Assembly (NCBI GenBank): GCA_963792915.1
Contig: CAWBYD010000004.1
Span: 372,001 to 436,000, forward strand
Direction of reading: 5' to 3'
DNA: 64,000 bases
Origin: Solirubrobacter sp963792915
GTDB taxonomy: Bacteria > Actinomycetota > Thermoleophilia > Solirubrobacterales > Solirubrobacteraceae
Under the pieces are notes generated by a model, which saw only the letters and a program-made list of their open reading frames with translations, made no database searches and was not told where the DNA came from. Made by a program: the position numbers and the translations under genes. Positions 34,477 through 42,165 of this stretch are shown here, in pieces. Positions within the stretch are counted from its first letter, which is position 1. Each line of letters begins with the position of its first letter.

Positions 34477-34535
34477 GCGCGTTGGTGATGAAGGGTGGAC
34501 GTGGGGACGTGCGTGAGTACGTCGAGTCGAAGCAT
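34455..34535 (-). CDS. Possible leader peptide upstream of ilvB
   Basis: A 26-codon frame with a good ribosome site (CAGGAG, 8 nt before ATG 34535), encoding MLRLDVLTHVPTSTLHHQ and ending just inside ilvB. It holds four Leu and two Val in the first 15 codons. ilvB's own start has no ribosome site. The frame could act as a leader for attenuation or translational coupling by branched-chain amino acids. It is short and unconfirmed. Confidence 0.35.
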   Translation of the reverse strand: MLRLDVLTHVPTSTLHHQRACAAPTP

Positions 34536-34600
34536 GGGGGAACTCCTGTTCCGAGGGATGGTTCAGAGAACGGGCGAGGGCACGCGCGGCGATACTCGCC

Positions 34601-34673
34601 GCATCGCCCAGGGGGCGATGCTCCGGCGAGCTTCGCGAGCGCCGGGGCGCTCTGTGGCGCCTCGTAAGCTCGC
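34601..34673 (+). repeat. Dispersed two-hairpin repeat element, copy 3
   Basis: A hairpin gcatcgccc-agg-gggcgatgc (34601-34621) is followed by arms gcgagctt (34626-34633) and aagctcgc (34666-34673). The layout equals the elements at 19871 and 31073, with changed but still paired bases in the second stem. It sits in the gap between the methyltransferase stop and the ilvB leader. Confidence 0.8.
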
Positions 34674-34690
34674 GGTCGCGTACAGCCCGG

Positions 34691-35443
34691 TCATGCCCGT
34701 GATGATGCCAGACGGCGGCGCGCGCGTCGAACCGCTCGCCGGGCGGCCCCCGCGACCAGCGCGGACAGCGGCGCCGACGTCTCGACCGTGTAGGTCCGCG
34801 GCGCGCCGGGGTTCTTGCGCGCCCAGCCCCACCACTCGTCCTGGCGGCGCAGCTCGGTGAACGACGGGTGCTGGGCGACGATCACGTCGAACACGGCCCG
34901 CAGATGCGGCTGCGTGCGCTCGGGCTCGGACAGCTCGCGGTGGGCGATGCCGTCGGTCGCCTCACGGCCCGGGTCCTGGGCGTAGGTCCACTCGAGGTCG
35001 TCCATCAGCAGCCAGCCGCCGGGGCGCAGCAGCTTCTCGACCAGCACCACCGCCAGGCCGTCGATCGTCCAGTTCTTGGCGCCGTCGAGGTAGACGAAGT
35101 CAAAGCGCGGCGTGACGTTGCCGTGGGCGTCCGTGCTCGCCTCGATCTGCTCCTTGAGCCACCACGTGTAGGTGCTGAACTCGCGCACGATCGTCACGCG
35201 GTCGCGCACACCGGCGCGCGTGAGCGTGTCCTGGGGACCGGGGTCGTACGCCGCTCCCGCGAAGTCCACGGTGGTCACGCGCGCCCCCGCCGCGGCCATG
35301 TACGCGGCGCCGACGCCGTGCGCGGTGCCGAGCTCGAGCACGTCGCGGGCGCCGGTCTCGACGATGTGGTCGTACACCAGCCGTCCCTGGGCAGGGGACA
35401 TGAACGGCACGCCCGCCACCGCGCGGGCCACGTCGTCGAACAA
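34691..35443 (-). CDS. Class I SAM-dependent methyltransferase
   Basis: A 250-residue enzyme with the SAM motif I 'DVLELGTAHGVGAAYMA', motif II acidic end 'VTTVDFAGA', and 'DFVYLDGAKNWTID' with 'GGWLLMDDLEWTY', as in the O-methyltransferase-like Methyltransf_24 group. The Arg-rich C-terminus ('RRAVRRARRRLASSRA') is unusual. The TTG start is one base after the ferritin stop, so it is translated with it. The target of methylation is unknown. Alternative starts would overlap ferritin. Confidence 0.82.
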   Translation of the reverse strand: MFDDVARAVAGVPFMSPAQGRLVYDHIVETGARDVLELGTAHGVGAAYMAAAGARVTTVDFAGAAYDPGPQDTLTRAGVRDRVTIVREFSTYTWWLKEQIEASTDAHGNVTPRFDFVYLDGAKNWTIDGLAVVLVEKLLRPGGWLLMDDLEWTYAQDPGREATDGIAHRELSEPERTQPHLRAVFDVIVAQHPSFTELRRQDEWWGWARKNPGAPRTYTVETSAPLSALVAGAARRAVRRARRRLASSRA

Positions 35444-35444
35444 T

Positions 35445-35972
35445 TCAGGCGCCGGCGGGGCGCGGCGCGGTGGGGTCCGCCGCCGCCGTGCCGGACTGCT
35501 CGCGCGCCATGTAGTTCTCGACCTCCATCGGGTCGTCGCGCGAGCGCTCCACCACGCGCAGTAGGTCGGACATCGTCGCGACCTCCTCGACCTGCTCCTT
35601 GATGAACCACTGCATGAACTGCTCTGACGTGTAGTCGCCCTCGCTGCGCGCGCAGCCGGCCAGCGCGTTGATCTGGTCGGTCACGCGGCGCTCCTGCTGC
35701 AGTGCCAGCGTCACCGGCGCCACGATGTCGCGGAACTCCCCCTCGGGCGCCGCGACGCCCGGGATCAGCACGTGCTCGTCGGCGTCGAGCAGGTACCGGA
35801 CCATCATCATCGCGTGGTCGCGCTCCTCGAGCGCCTGGCGATAGAAGAAACGCGCGAGCTGGGGCAGCGTCTCCGAGTCGTAGTACACGGCGCAGGCGAC
35901 GTACTGCTGGTGGGCGGCGTACTCGTGGGCGATCTGCTCGTTGAGCAGCTTTACGAACGCGTCGGCGGCCAT
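35445..35972 (-). CDS. Ferritin (Ftn-type, non-haem)
   Basis: A 175-residue four-helix iron-storage subunit that oxidises Fe(II) and stores it as mineral in a 24-mer shell. The ferroxidase residues fall at the same numbers as in E. coli FtnA: Glu17, Glu50, His53, Glu94, Gln127 and Glu130, all seen directly. A disordered Ala/Pro-rich tail follows the last helix. The C-terminal 'EQVEEVATMSDLLRVVE' helix is typical. The downstream methyltransferase gene starts one base later. No Fur or IdeR box was identified with confidence in the 27-nt gap to the divergent small gene. Confidence 0.96.
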   Translation of the reverse strand: MAADAFVKLLNEQIAHEYAAHQQYVACAVYYDSETLPQLARFFYRQALEERDHAMMMVRYLLDADEHVLIPGVAAPEGEFRDIVAPVTLALQQERRVTDQINALAGCARSEGDYTSEQFMQWFIKEQVEEVATMSDLLRVVERSRDDPMEVENYMAREQSGTAAADPTAPRPAGA

Positions 35973-35999
35973 GCGGACGGATGCTATACCGCGTCCCCC

Positions 36000-36179
36000 G
36001 TGGCGGCTCGCGTCATCAAGCCCAAGAAACGCTGCTGCAAGAGCCGCCCCCGCTGCAAGCGCTGCCCCGTCGTGTGCAAGCGGCTGGCGGAGGCGGGGCT
36101 CGCCTCACGGCGTTCCGACGGGCGTTTCGAGCTGGCCGTCGACGTGAGCAAGAAACGCCTCAAGACGGTCCGCTCGTAG
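36000..36179 (+). CDS. Small basic Cys-rich conserved protein
   Basis: A 59-residue protein starting at GTG 36000 on the strand opposite ferritin, whose start is only 27 nt away. Near the N-terminus it has 'KKRCCKSRPRCKRCPVVCKR', five Cys in a Lys/Arg-rich run, followed by 'LAEAGLASRRSDGRFELAVD'. I recall similar 'CCKSxPRCKRCPVV' peptides in many actinobacteria, without a known role. Cys clustering with positive charge suggests metal or nucleic-acid binding. The next gene starts 24 nt downstream. Confidence 0.65.
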   Translation: MAARVIKPKKRCCKSRPRCKRCPVVCKRLAEAGLASRRSDGRFELAVDVSKKRLKTVRS

Positions 36180-36203
36180 CCCGCTGGCTATCCTGCCCTG
36201 CTC

Positions 36204-37154
36204 ATGGCCACCTGCCTAGTCACCGGTGGCAGCGGCTTTCTCGGATCGCATCTGTGTGATGCACTGCTGGCGCGGGGTCACCGTGTGATCTGCGTCGACA
36301 ACTTCGACACCGGGTCGCTGGCCAACATCTCGCACCTTCGCGGCGGCGAGTTCCGGTTCGTCCACCAGGACATCACTGTCCCGTTCTTCATCGACGAGCC
36401 CGTGGACTTCGTCTACCACTTCGCGTCGCCGGCCTCGCCGATCGACTACCTGCGGCTGCCGCTGCATACGCTCAAGGTCGGCTCGTACGGCACGCACCAT
36501 GCGCTCGGGCTCGCGAAGCTGCATCGCGCGCGCTTCCTGACCGCCTCGACGTCCGAGGTCTACGGCGATCCGCAGGTCCACCCGCAGCCGGAGTCCTACT
36601 GGGGGCACGTGAACCCGATCGGCCCGCGCGGCGTCTACGACGAGGCCAAGCGCTACGCCGAGGCGTTGACGATGGCGTATCACCGCCAGCAGGGCGTGGA
36701 CACGGCGATCGTGCGCATCTTCAACACCTACGGGCCGCGTATGCGTCCGCACGACGGCCGCGCGATCCCGACGTTCCTGCGCCAGGCGCTCCAGGACCGG
36801 CCGATCACGGTGTTCGGCGACGGCTCGCAGACGCGCTCGTTCTGCTTCGTCAGCGACCTGATCGACGGGATCATCCGGCTCGCCGAGTCCGGCATCCACC
36901 GGCCGGTGAACATCGGCAACCCGGACGAATTCACGCTGCTCGAGCTGGCCAAGACCGTGATCGAGGTCACCGGGTCGCGCTCGGAGATCGTCTTCGAGGC
37001 GCTGCCGACCGACGATCCCCAGGTCCGCCAGCCGGACATCTCGCTGGCCCGCGAACTGCTCGGCTGGGCGCCGACGGTCGAGTTGCGGGACGGCCTGCAG
37101 CGCACGGTCGAGCAGGCCGGCGCCGCGGCGCTCACGGGCACGCTGCCCGCGTGA
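36204..37154 (+). CDS. UDP-glucuronate decarboxylase (UDP-xylose synthase)-like
   Basis: A 316-residue extended SDR. The NAD site is 'LVTGGSGFLGSHLCDALL', then 'VDNFDTG', 'HFASPASPIDYL' and 'TASTSEVYGDPQVHPQ'. The catalytic Tyr/Lys is in 'GVYDEAKRYAEAL'; 'IFNTYGPRM' and 'GDGSQTRSFCFVSDLI' complete the pattern. 'ASPASP.DY', 'TSEVYGDP' and 'YDEAKR' are the signature of UXS enzymes, which make UDP-xylose from UDP-glucuronate for surface glycans. It starts the 27-kb glycan region; the following sugar transferase is on the same strand. Its substrate UDP-GlcA could come from the dehydrogenase at 53874 if that enzyme uses UDP-glucose. Confidence 0.88.
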   Translation: MATCLVTGGSGFLGSHLCDALLARGHRVICVDNFDTGSLANISHLRGGEFRFVHQDITVPFFIDEPVDFVYHFASPASPIDYLRLPLHTLKVGSYGTHHALGLAKLHRARFLTASTSEVYGDPQVHPQPESYWGHVNPIGPRGVYDEAKRYAEALTMAYHRQQGVDTAIVRIFNTYGPRMRPHDGRAIPTFLRQALQDRPITVFGDGSQTRSFCFVSDLIDGIIRLAESGIHRPVNIGNPDEFTLLELAKTVIEVTGSRSEIVFEALPTDDPQVRQPDISLARELLGWAPTVELRDGLQRTVEQAGAAALTGTLPA

Positions 37155-37242
37155 CGTCGCGATACGACGGGGACGACCCGTCGTAAAGGACTATTCCCGT
37201 GCACCGGAGAACAAACCGCGAGACATTCCCGGCGCCGTCGCG

Positions 37243-38790
37243 TTGAAAGTGCGACAGCCAGTGGCCGAAGCCCACACCCGCACCCCCGAGCCCACGTCGA
37301 CACGGTCGACCGTCCCTGCGCACGAGCGCGTCGTGCTCCCGCCGGTCGACATGCGCCGTAAGCGCCCGCCGCTGCTCTCCTTCCTGCTGCGCATGGAGAC
37401 GCTGCGCAAGGCCTCGCGGGTCGCCTCGCTGCTGGCGCTGGACTTCGCCGGGCTGCTGTCGGCGCTCGTCGTCGCCCTGATGGTCAAGTCCGTGCTGCGC
37501 GAGCACGTGTGGGCGTGGCGGACGTCCTACGAGGAGGCGCGGCACACGATCGCCTTCGCCTACCTCGTCACCGCACTGCTGTTCGCGCGCTCCGGGCTCT
37601 ACGCGGAGCGCGCCCAGCGCCCCGGGCTGGCGCGGATCGTCTCCTCGCTGTTCGAGACCACGATCGTGTCGCTGATCTTCGCCCTGGTCAACGGCCAGGA
37701 CTACTCGAGCTACTACATCTTCTACGGCACGTTCGTGTTCGCGGTCGTGATCATGGGCTCGAGCCGCTGGATCTACGAGAAGCTCACCGGCGCGCTCCTG
37801 CGGGCCGCCGGCTACCGGCGCCGCGCAGTGCTGGTCGGCTCCGGGCGCCACATCGAGGACGTCGCGCACGCGCTCACCGACGAGGTCCACGCGCCGGTCG
37901 AGATGGTCGGCTTCATCTCGCTCACGCCGCGTCCCGACAACGGCCTGCGCTCGCTGGGGCGGATCGAGGACGTCGCCGAGGTCCTGGACTTCTACCGCGT
38001 CCAGGAGGTCATCATCGCCGACCCGGACTTCCCGCAGGAGCGGGCGGTGGACCTCGTGGACACCTGCCACCAGCGCGGCGTGACCGTGCGCGTGGCGCCG
38101 TCGACGATGGAGATCCTCGTGCAGCGGGCGGAGTTCGTGCCCGGCGCGTCGGTCCCGCTGTTCGAGCTGCGCCCGCCGGTCTTCGACGGCATCGACTACG
38201 TCGTCAAGCGCTCCTTCGACGTGCTGGTGTCGGTGCTGCTGCTGGTTCTCCTCAGCCCGCTGCTGACCGTCGTCGCCCTGCTCGTGAAACTGTCCTCGCG
38301 CGGCCCGGTCATCTACCGCTCCTACCGCCCCGGGATCGGCGGTGCGCCGTTCGCGTGCTTCAAGTTCCGCACGATGTACTCGGACGCCGACGAGCGCCAG
38401 CAGGATCTCGAGGCGTTCAACGAGGCGTCGGGGCCGCTGTTCAAGATCCGTCAGGACCCGCGCCAGACGCGCATCGGGCGCCTGCTGCGCCGCTACTCGC
38501 TCGACGAGCTGCCGCAGCTGGTCAACGTGCTGCTCGGGCAGATGTCGCTCGTCGGCCCGCGCCCGCTCCCCCAGCGCGATTTCGAGCGCCTCGAGGAATG
38601 GCACAAGAAGCGCTACCTCGTGCTGCCGGGGTTGACCGGTCTGTGGCAGATCTCGGGCCGCTCTGAGCTGGACTTCGACGACCTCGTGCGGCTCGACTTC
38701 CTCTATCTCGAGCGCTGGTCGGTCGGGCTGGATCTCGCGATCCTGCTCAAGACCATTCCCGCGGTGTTCTCACGCCGCGGGGCGTTCTAG
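37243..38790 (+). CDS. Polyprenyl glycosylphosphotransferase (initiating sugar transferase)
   Basis: A 515-residue membrane enzyme that transfers a sugar-1-phosphate to undecaprenyl phosphate, the first step of polysaccharide repeat synthesis. About five N-terminal helices (70-180) are followed by a Rossmann-like CoA_binding_3 segment ('RRRAVLVGSGRHIEDVAHAL'). The C-terminal PF02397-type domain has 'VKRSFDVLVSVLLLVLLSPL', 'FKFRTMY', 'RRYSLDELPQLVNVL' and 'LPGLTGLWQISGRSEL'. This is the WcaJ/WbaP layout. The start may be TTG 37243 or GTG 37249. The stop shares CTAG with the convergent kelch gene. Confidence 0.94.
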   Translation: MKVRQPVAEAHTRTPEPTSTRSTVPAHERVVLPPVDMRRKRPPLLSFLLRMETLRKASRVASLLALDFAGLLSALVVALMVKSVLREHVWAWRTSYEEARHTIAFAYLVTALLFARSGLYAERAQRPGLARIVSSLFETTIVSLIFALVNGQDYSSYYIFYGTFVFAVVIMGSSRWIYEKLTGALLRAAGYRRRAVLVGSGRHIEDVAHALTDEVHAPVEMVGFISLTPRPDNGLRSLGRIEDVAEVLDFYRVQEVIIADPDFPQERAVDLVDTCHQRGVTVRVAPSTMEILVQRAEFVPGASVPLFELRPPVFDGIDYVVKRSFDVLVSVLLLVLLSPLLTVVALLVKLSSRGPVIYRSYRPGIGGAPFACFKFRTMYSDADERQQDLEAFNEASGPLFKIRQDPRQTRIGRLLRRYSLDELPQLVNVLLGQMSLVGPRPLPQRDFERLEEWHKKRYLVLPGLTGLWQISGRSELDFDDLVRLDFLYLERWSVGLDLAILLKTIPAVFSRRGAF

Positions 38791-40565
38791 CACCGCGTCG
38801 ACTTCGTCGCGCCCGGCGGCAGGCAGCGCGTGGTGACGAGCGGCTCCTTGTGCTTGCGGATCTTGATCGTCTTGACGGCCGCGATCTCGCCCGTATGACC
38901 GACCACGACCGTGATCGTGACGCCGACCTTGATGTGCTTGCGCCCCACGATCGCCCGGATCGACACGGTGCCCTTGGCGTTGCGCTTGACGTACCTCTTG
39001 CGCGGGCACCCCTTCTTGCACGTGACCGTGATGGTCGAGCCCGCCGGCACGCTCTTGATGACGAGCTTCTGGAACGAGGTCGCCTTGCGCGTCGACTTGT
39101 AGGCGTAGCTGACGCCCACGGTGATCGTCTGGAGCGGCACGGAGACCAGCGGCGGCGACGCGGCGACGCCGCGGCCCGAGAGCGAGACGGCCTGCGTGCC
39201 GTTGTTGGTGTTGACGCCGAACTTGAGCGTGGCCGTCCGCAGGCCGGCGGCGCCGGGCGCGAACTGGACGACGACGGTACAGGTGGCGCCGGGCGGCACC
39301 CCATAGCAACCGTTGGCCACGACCGCGAAGTCGCCCGGATTGGCGCCGCTCAACGCGAAGTCACCGACCAGCAGCGACGAGCCCGTCGCGCTGTTGGTGA
39401 CCTGGATCGCCGCCGTGCTGGTGGTGCCGGTCTGGGTGTCCGCGAACGCCGCGGCGGGATCGGCGGTGATCGAGGTCGTCGGCGTGAAGATCTCGGCGCT
39501 CGCGAGCCGCGCGTTGAGGAAGCCGCCCGCGATGAGCACGCGCCCATCTGGCAGCTCTGTCGCGGTGTGGGCGTAGCGCGGCGTGGCGAGCGTGCCGCTC
39601 GACTGCCATTGATTGGTCCGCGGGTCGTAGACCTCGGTCGCTGAGCTGACGCCCACGGCGTCGATCCCGCCGGCCTCGAGGACGGTGCCGCCGGCGAGCA
39701 GCGTCGCGGTCCCGGAGTCGTGGGGGGAGTTCATGTTGGCCGCGGCGGACCAGGCCTTGTTGATCGGGTCGAAGAGCCCGGCGGTCGCGACGCGGGTGCC
39801 GCCGCTGTTACCGCCCGACGCCAGCACGCGGCCGTCGAGCAACGTGGTGAGCGAAAACGAGCTGCGTGCCCCGATGGTCATGTTGCCCGCCGCCGTCCAC
39901 GTGGTGTCCGGCGTGAAGATCGTCGACGTGTTCGTGCCGCCCGTGCCGCCTGCGAGGAGCGCGGTGCCGTTCTGGAGCAGCGTCATCGCCGCGTCGACGC
40001 GCGCGCCGGCGAAGGAACCGGCGGGTGCCCAGGTGTTCGTGTTCGGGTCGAACTCTTCGGCGGTGGAGAGCGCCGTGCCGGCGGCATCGGCGCCTCCGGC
40101 CACGACGACCTTCCCGCTCGGGAGCAGCGTCGCGTTGGGCCGGCTGCGCGCGCTGGCCATATTGGCCACCGCGCGCCACTTGTCCTCGCTGGGGTAGTAG
40201 AGCTCGGCGGACGATGTGGCAGCGAGCGTGGCGGTGGCGCCCCCCATGGCGAGGACCGTCCCGTTCGCGAGCCTGACCATCGCAAATCCGGTGCGCGATG
40301 AGGTCATCGAGCCCGCCGGAGTCCAGGTTCCGGCGGCCGGGTCGTACAGCTCCGCGGTCGCCGTCCGGCCGGCCGGGGCGTCGCCCCCGGCCACCAGGAC
40401 CTTGCCGCTGGCGAGCAGCACTGCGGAGGCACCGGAGCGGCCGAGGTTCATGCCGCCGGTTGGTGCCCAGCCGATCGCGATCGCGGCGTGTGCGGGGGCG
40501 GCGGTGATCAGCAGGGCCAGCGCGATGACCGTCGCGGCTAGGCCTTCCAGGCGAAAGCGAAGCAA
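38787..40565 (-). CDS. Secreted kelch-repeat protein with choice-of-anchor-type C-terminus
   Basis: A 592-residue exported protein (signal 'VIALALLITAAPAHA', to about residue 28). Residues about 30-370 form six or seven kelch blades with the typical 'TLLPSGKVVVAGG', 'AEEFDPNTNTW' and 'ATELPDGRVLIAGG' text, a beta propeller related to galactose-oxidase-like proteins. Residues about 370-470 match an ASH-type choice-of-anchor D domain ('NPGDFAVVANGCYGVPPGAT', 'CTVVVQFAPGAAGLR'). A third basic beta domain with a Cys pair follows. No copper-ligand pattern was recognised. Probably a surface or matrix carbohydrate-associated protein. Confidence 0.87.
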   Translation of the reverse strand: MLRFRLEGLAATVIALALLITAAPAHAAIAIGWAPTGGMNLGRSGASAVLLASGKVLVAGGDAPAGRTATAELYDPAAGTWTPAGSMTSSRTGFAMVRLANGTVLAMGGATATLAATSSAELYYPSEDKWRAVANMASARSRPNATLLPSGKVVVAGGADAAGTALSTAEEFDPNTNTWAPAGSFAGARVDAAMTLLQNGTALLAGGTGGTNTSTIFTPDTTWTAAGNMTIGARSSFSLTTLLDGRVLASGGNSGGTRVATAGLFDPINKAWSAAANMNSPHDSGTATLLAGGTVLEAGGIDAVGVSSATEVYDPRTNQWQSSGTLATPRYAHTATELPDGRVLIAGGFLNARLASAEIFTPTTSITADPAAAFADTQTGTTSTAAIQVTNSATGSSLLVGDFALSGANPGDFAVVANGCYGVPPGATCTVVVQFAPGAAGLRTATLKFGVNTNNGTQAVSLSGRGVAASPPLVSVPLQTITVGVSYAYKSTRKATSFQKLVIKSVPAGSTITVTCKKGCPRKRYVKRNAKGTVSIRAIVGRKHIKVGVTITVVVGHTGEIAAVKTIKIRKHKEPLVTTRCLPPGATKSTRC

Positions 40566-40632
40566 GTGTCCGTACTCCTCAGGGCTCGGCAGACCGCGTT
40601 GAGGCTAGCTCAGCGCTGGAGAACCCGCCAGG

Positions 40633-41388
40633 TCATATGGGCAGGGTCTCCCCGTCCTCCGGGATGGCGACGGCGTCCGCGAGCCCCGCCGCGTCGAGGA
40701 AGCGGCGCAGATCGGCGCGCGTCTCGGTCGCGTGGGCGATCGCCTCGAGGTGGACCGCGACGATCCTGGTGCCCGGCGCGTAGCGCGCGAGGTCGGCCAC
40801 GTCGCGTGCGTCCATCACGATCGGATCGCCCTCGTTGAAGCGCGCGGCGCCGGCGTTGACGACGACGACGTCGGGCCGGTGGCGGGCCAGCGCCTCGCGG
40901 ACCTCGTCGCACAGGATCGTGTCGCCGGCGATATAGAGCGACGGCTCGCCGGGCGCGCTGAGCACGAAGCCGCTCACCGGCGCCATCCGCTCGCCGATCT
41001 CCCCTGTCCCGTGCCGGCCTTCCGTCCGAGCGAGGCGCAGGGTCCCGACGACGGCCTCGTCCGTCACTTGACGGACATTCGTAAAACCGTCGCCACGCAG
41101 GCGTTCTGCGTCCGCGGGCTGACACAGCACCGGAATCTCGCGCGGCAGGCGCTCGCGGCCGGTCGCGTCGTAGTGGTCGCTATGCAGATGCGTCACGAGC
41201 ACGGCGTCCAGACCGGCGATCACCCGCTCCACCGGAAACGGCAACTCGACGAGCGGGTTGCGGCGCGGATTGGGCGTGCCGGGCACGGCATCGCGGGCAC
41301 CCGCGGGGTCGAGCTGCGGATCGACGAGCACGGTCAGACCGGCGACTTCGACGCGCAGCGTGGCGTTGCGAATCAGCGTCAGCTTCAT
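40633..41388 (-). CDS. MBL-fold metal-dependent hydrolase (UlaG-like)
   Basis: A 251-residue metallo-beta-lactamase-fold protein. The motif 'VLVTHLHSDHYDATG' supplies the HxHxDH ligands; 'LYIAGDTILCDEV' gives the bridging Asp and 'AVHLEAIAHATETR' the last His. Sequence and size resemble UlaG-like hydrolases acting on small cyclic or phosphodiester substrates. It starts divergently from the response regulator, with 64 nt between the starts; the longer upstream reading would run into that gene, so ATG 41388 is chosen. It may be regulated by that system. Confidence 0.88.
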   Translation of the reverse strand: MKLTLIRNATLRVEVAGLTVLVDPQLDPAGARDAVPGTPNPRRNPLVELPFPVERVIAGLDAVLVTHLHSDHYDATGRERLPREIPVLCQPADAERLRGDGFTNVRQVTDEAVVGTLRLARTEGRHGTGEIGERMAPVSGFVLSAPGEPSLYIAGDTILCDEVREALARHRPDVVVVNAGAARFNEGDPIVMDARDVADLARYAPGTRIVAVHLEAIAHATETRADLRRFLDAAGLADAVAIPEDGETLPI

Positions 41389-41452
41389 TCTGCACAGGAT
41401 CACCACAAGATCCGTCGCTTGCCCGCAAACCCCGGTGCCACCATTCGGCGGC

Positions 41453-42130
41453 GTGAAGGGACCGCTGATCTGCGTCATCGAGGATGAGGAGGTGATCGCC
41501 GCCGCCATCGCCGCTCGCCTGCGGGCTGAGGGGTTCGACGTCGCGGTGGCGCACGACGGGCCGGAGGGCGTGGAGCTGTGCGAGCGCCTCGGGCCTGATC
41601 TCGTGGTGCTCGACCTGATGCTTCCCGGGCTCGACGGGCTCGAGGTCTGCCGCCGCGTGCAGCGCGCCCGGCCGGTGCCGGTGCTGATGCTGACCGCGCG
41701 CGACGAGGAGTCCGACCTGCTGGTCGGGCTCGCCGTCGGCGCCGACGACTACATGACCAAGCCGTTCTCCCCGCGCGAGCTGGTGGCGCGCGTGCGCGCG
41801 CTGCTGCGGCGCGTGGAGCGGCGGCCGGCACCGCTCGGGGACGCGCTGCGGCTCGGGCCGCTGGAGCTCGATCCCGCGGCCCGGCGCGTGCTGCTGGACG
41901 GCGCGGAGGTGCATTTGACGCCGACGGAGTTCGACCTGCTGGCGCTGCTGGCGGGCCGGCCGGGGGCGGTGTTCTCGCGCGAGCGACTGCTCGCGGAGGT
42001 CTGGGGCTGGCGCGACGGCTCCGGCCAGCGGACCGTGGACTCGCACGTGCGCGGGCTGCGGCGCAAGCTGGGCCCGGACCTCGTGCGCACGGTCCACGGC
42101 GTGGGCTACGCATTCGAGGCGCCCCAGTGA
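41453..42130 (+). CDS. OmpR/PhoB-family response regulator
   Basis: A 225-residue regulator. The receiver domain begins 'LICVIEDEEVIAAAI' with the acidic pair, the phospho-accepting Asp54 in 'LVVLDLMLPGLDGL', Thr in 'VLMLTARDEE' and Lys in 'DYMTKPFSPRELV'. The C-terminal winged helix has 'HLTPTEFDLLALLAGRPGAV' and 'RTVDSHVRGLRRKLG', typical of DNA-binding OmpR effectors. The partner kinase follows, separated by a short repeat insertion. Target genes are unknown; the divergent MBL gene and the downstream methyltransferase are candidates. Confidence 0.96.
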   Translation: MKGPLICVIEDEEVIAAAIAARLRAEGFDVAVAHDGPEGVELCERLGPDLVVLDLMLPGLDGLEVCRRVQRARPVPVLMLTARDEESDLLVGLAVGADDYMTKPFSPRELVARVRALLRRVERRPAPLGDALRLGPLELDPAARRVLLDGAEVHLTPTEFDLLALLAGRPGAVFSRERLLAEVWGWRDGSGQRTVDSHVRGLRRKLGPDLVRTVHGVGYAFEAPQ

Positions 42131-42165
42131 GGCCGCATCGCCCAGGGAACTCGCAGTGAGGCCGC
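42125..42165 (+). repeat. Repeat-element remnant flanked by a 12-bp duplication
   Basis: The 12-mer cagtgaggccgc occurs at 42125-42136 and again at 42154-42165. Between them lies atcgcccagggaactcg, which joins the left arm of hairpin 1 (atcgccc-ag) to the right arm of hairpin 2 (ggaactcg) of the dispersed repeat seen at 19871 and 34601. The duplicated 12-mer holds the response-regulator stop and the kinase start codon. Removing one copy plus the insert would restore a GTGA overlap of the two genes. Confidence 0.8.

Noticed and set aside
34499..34860. Plus-strand frames across the ilvB upstream region
   Set aside because: They cross a hairpin repeat and the antisense of the methyltransferase end, with no protein pattern.
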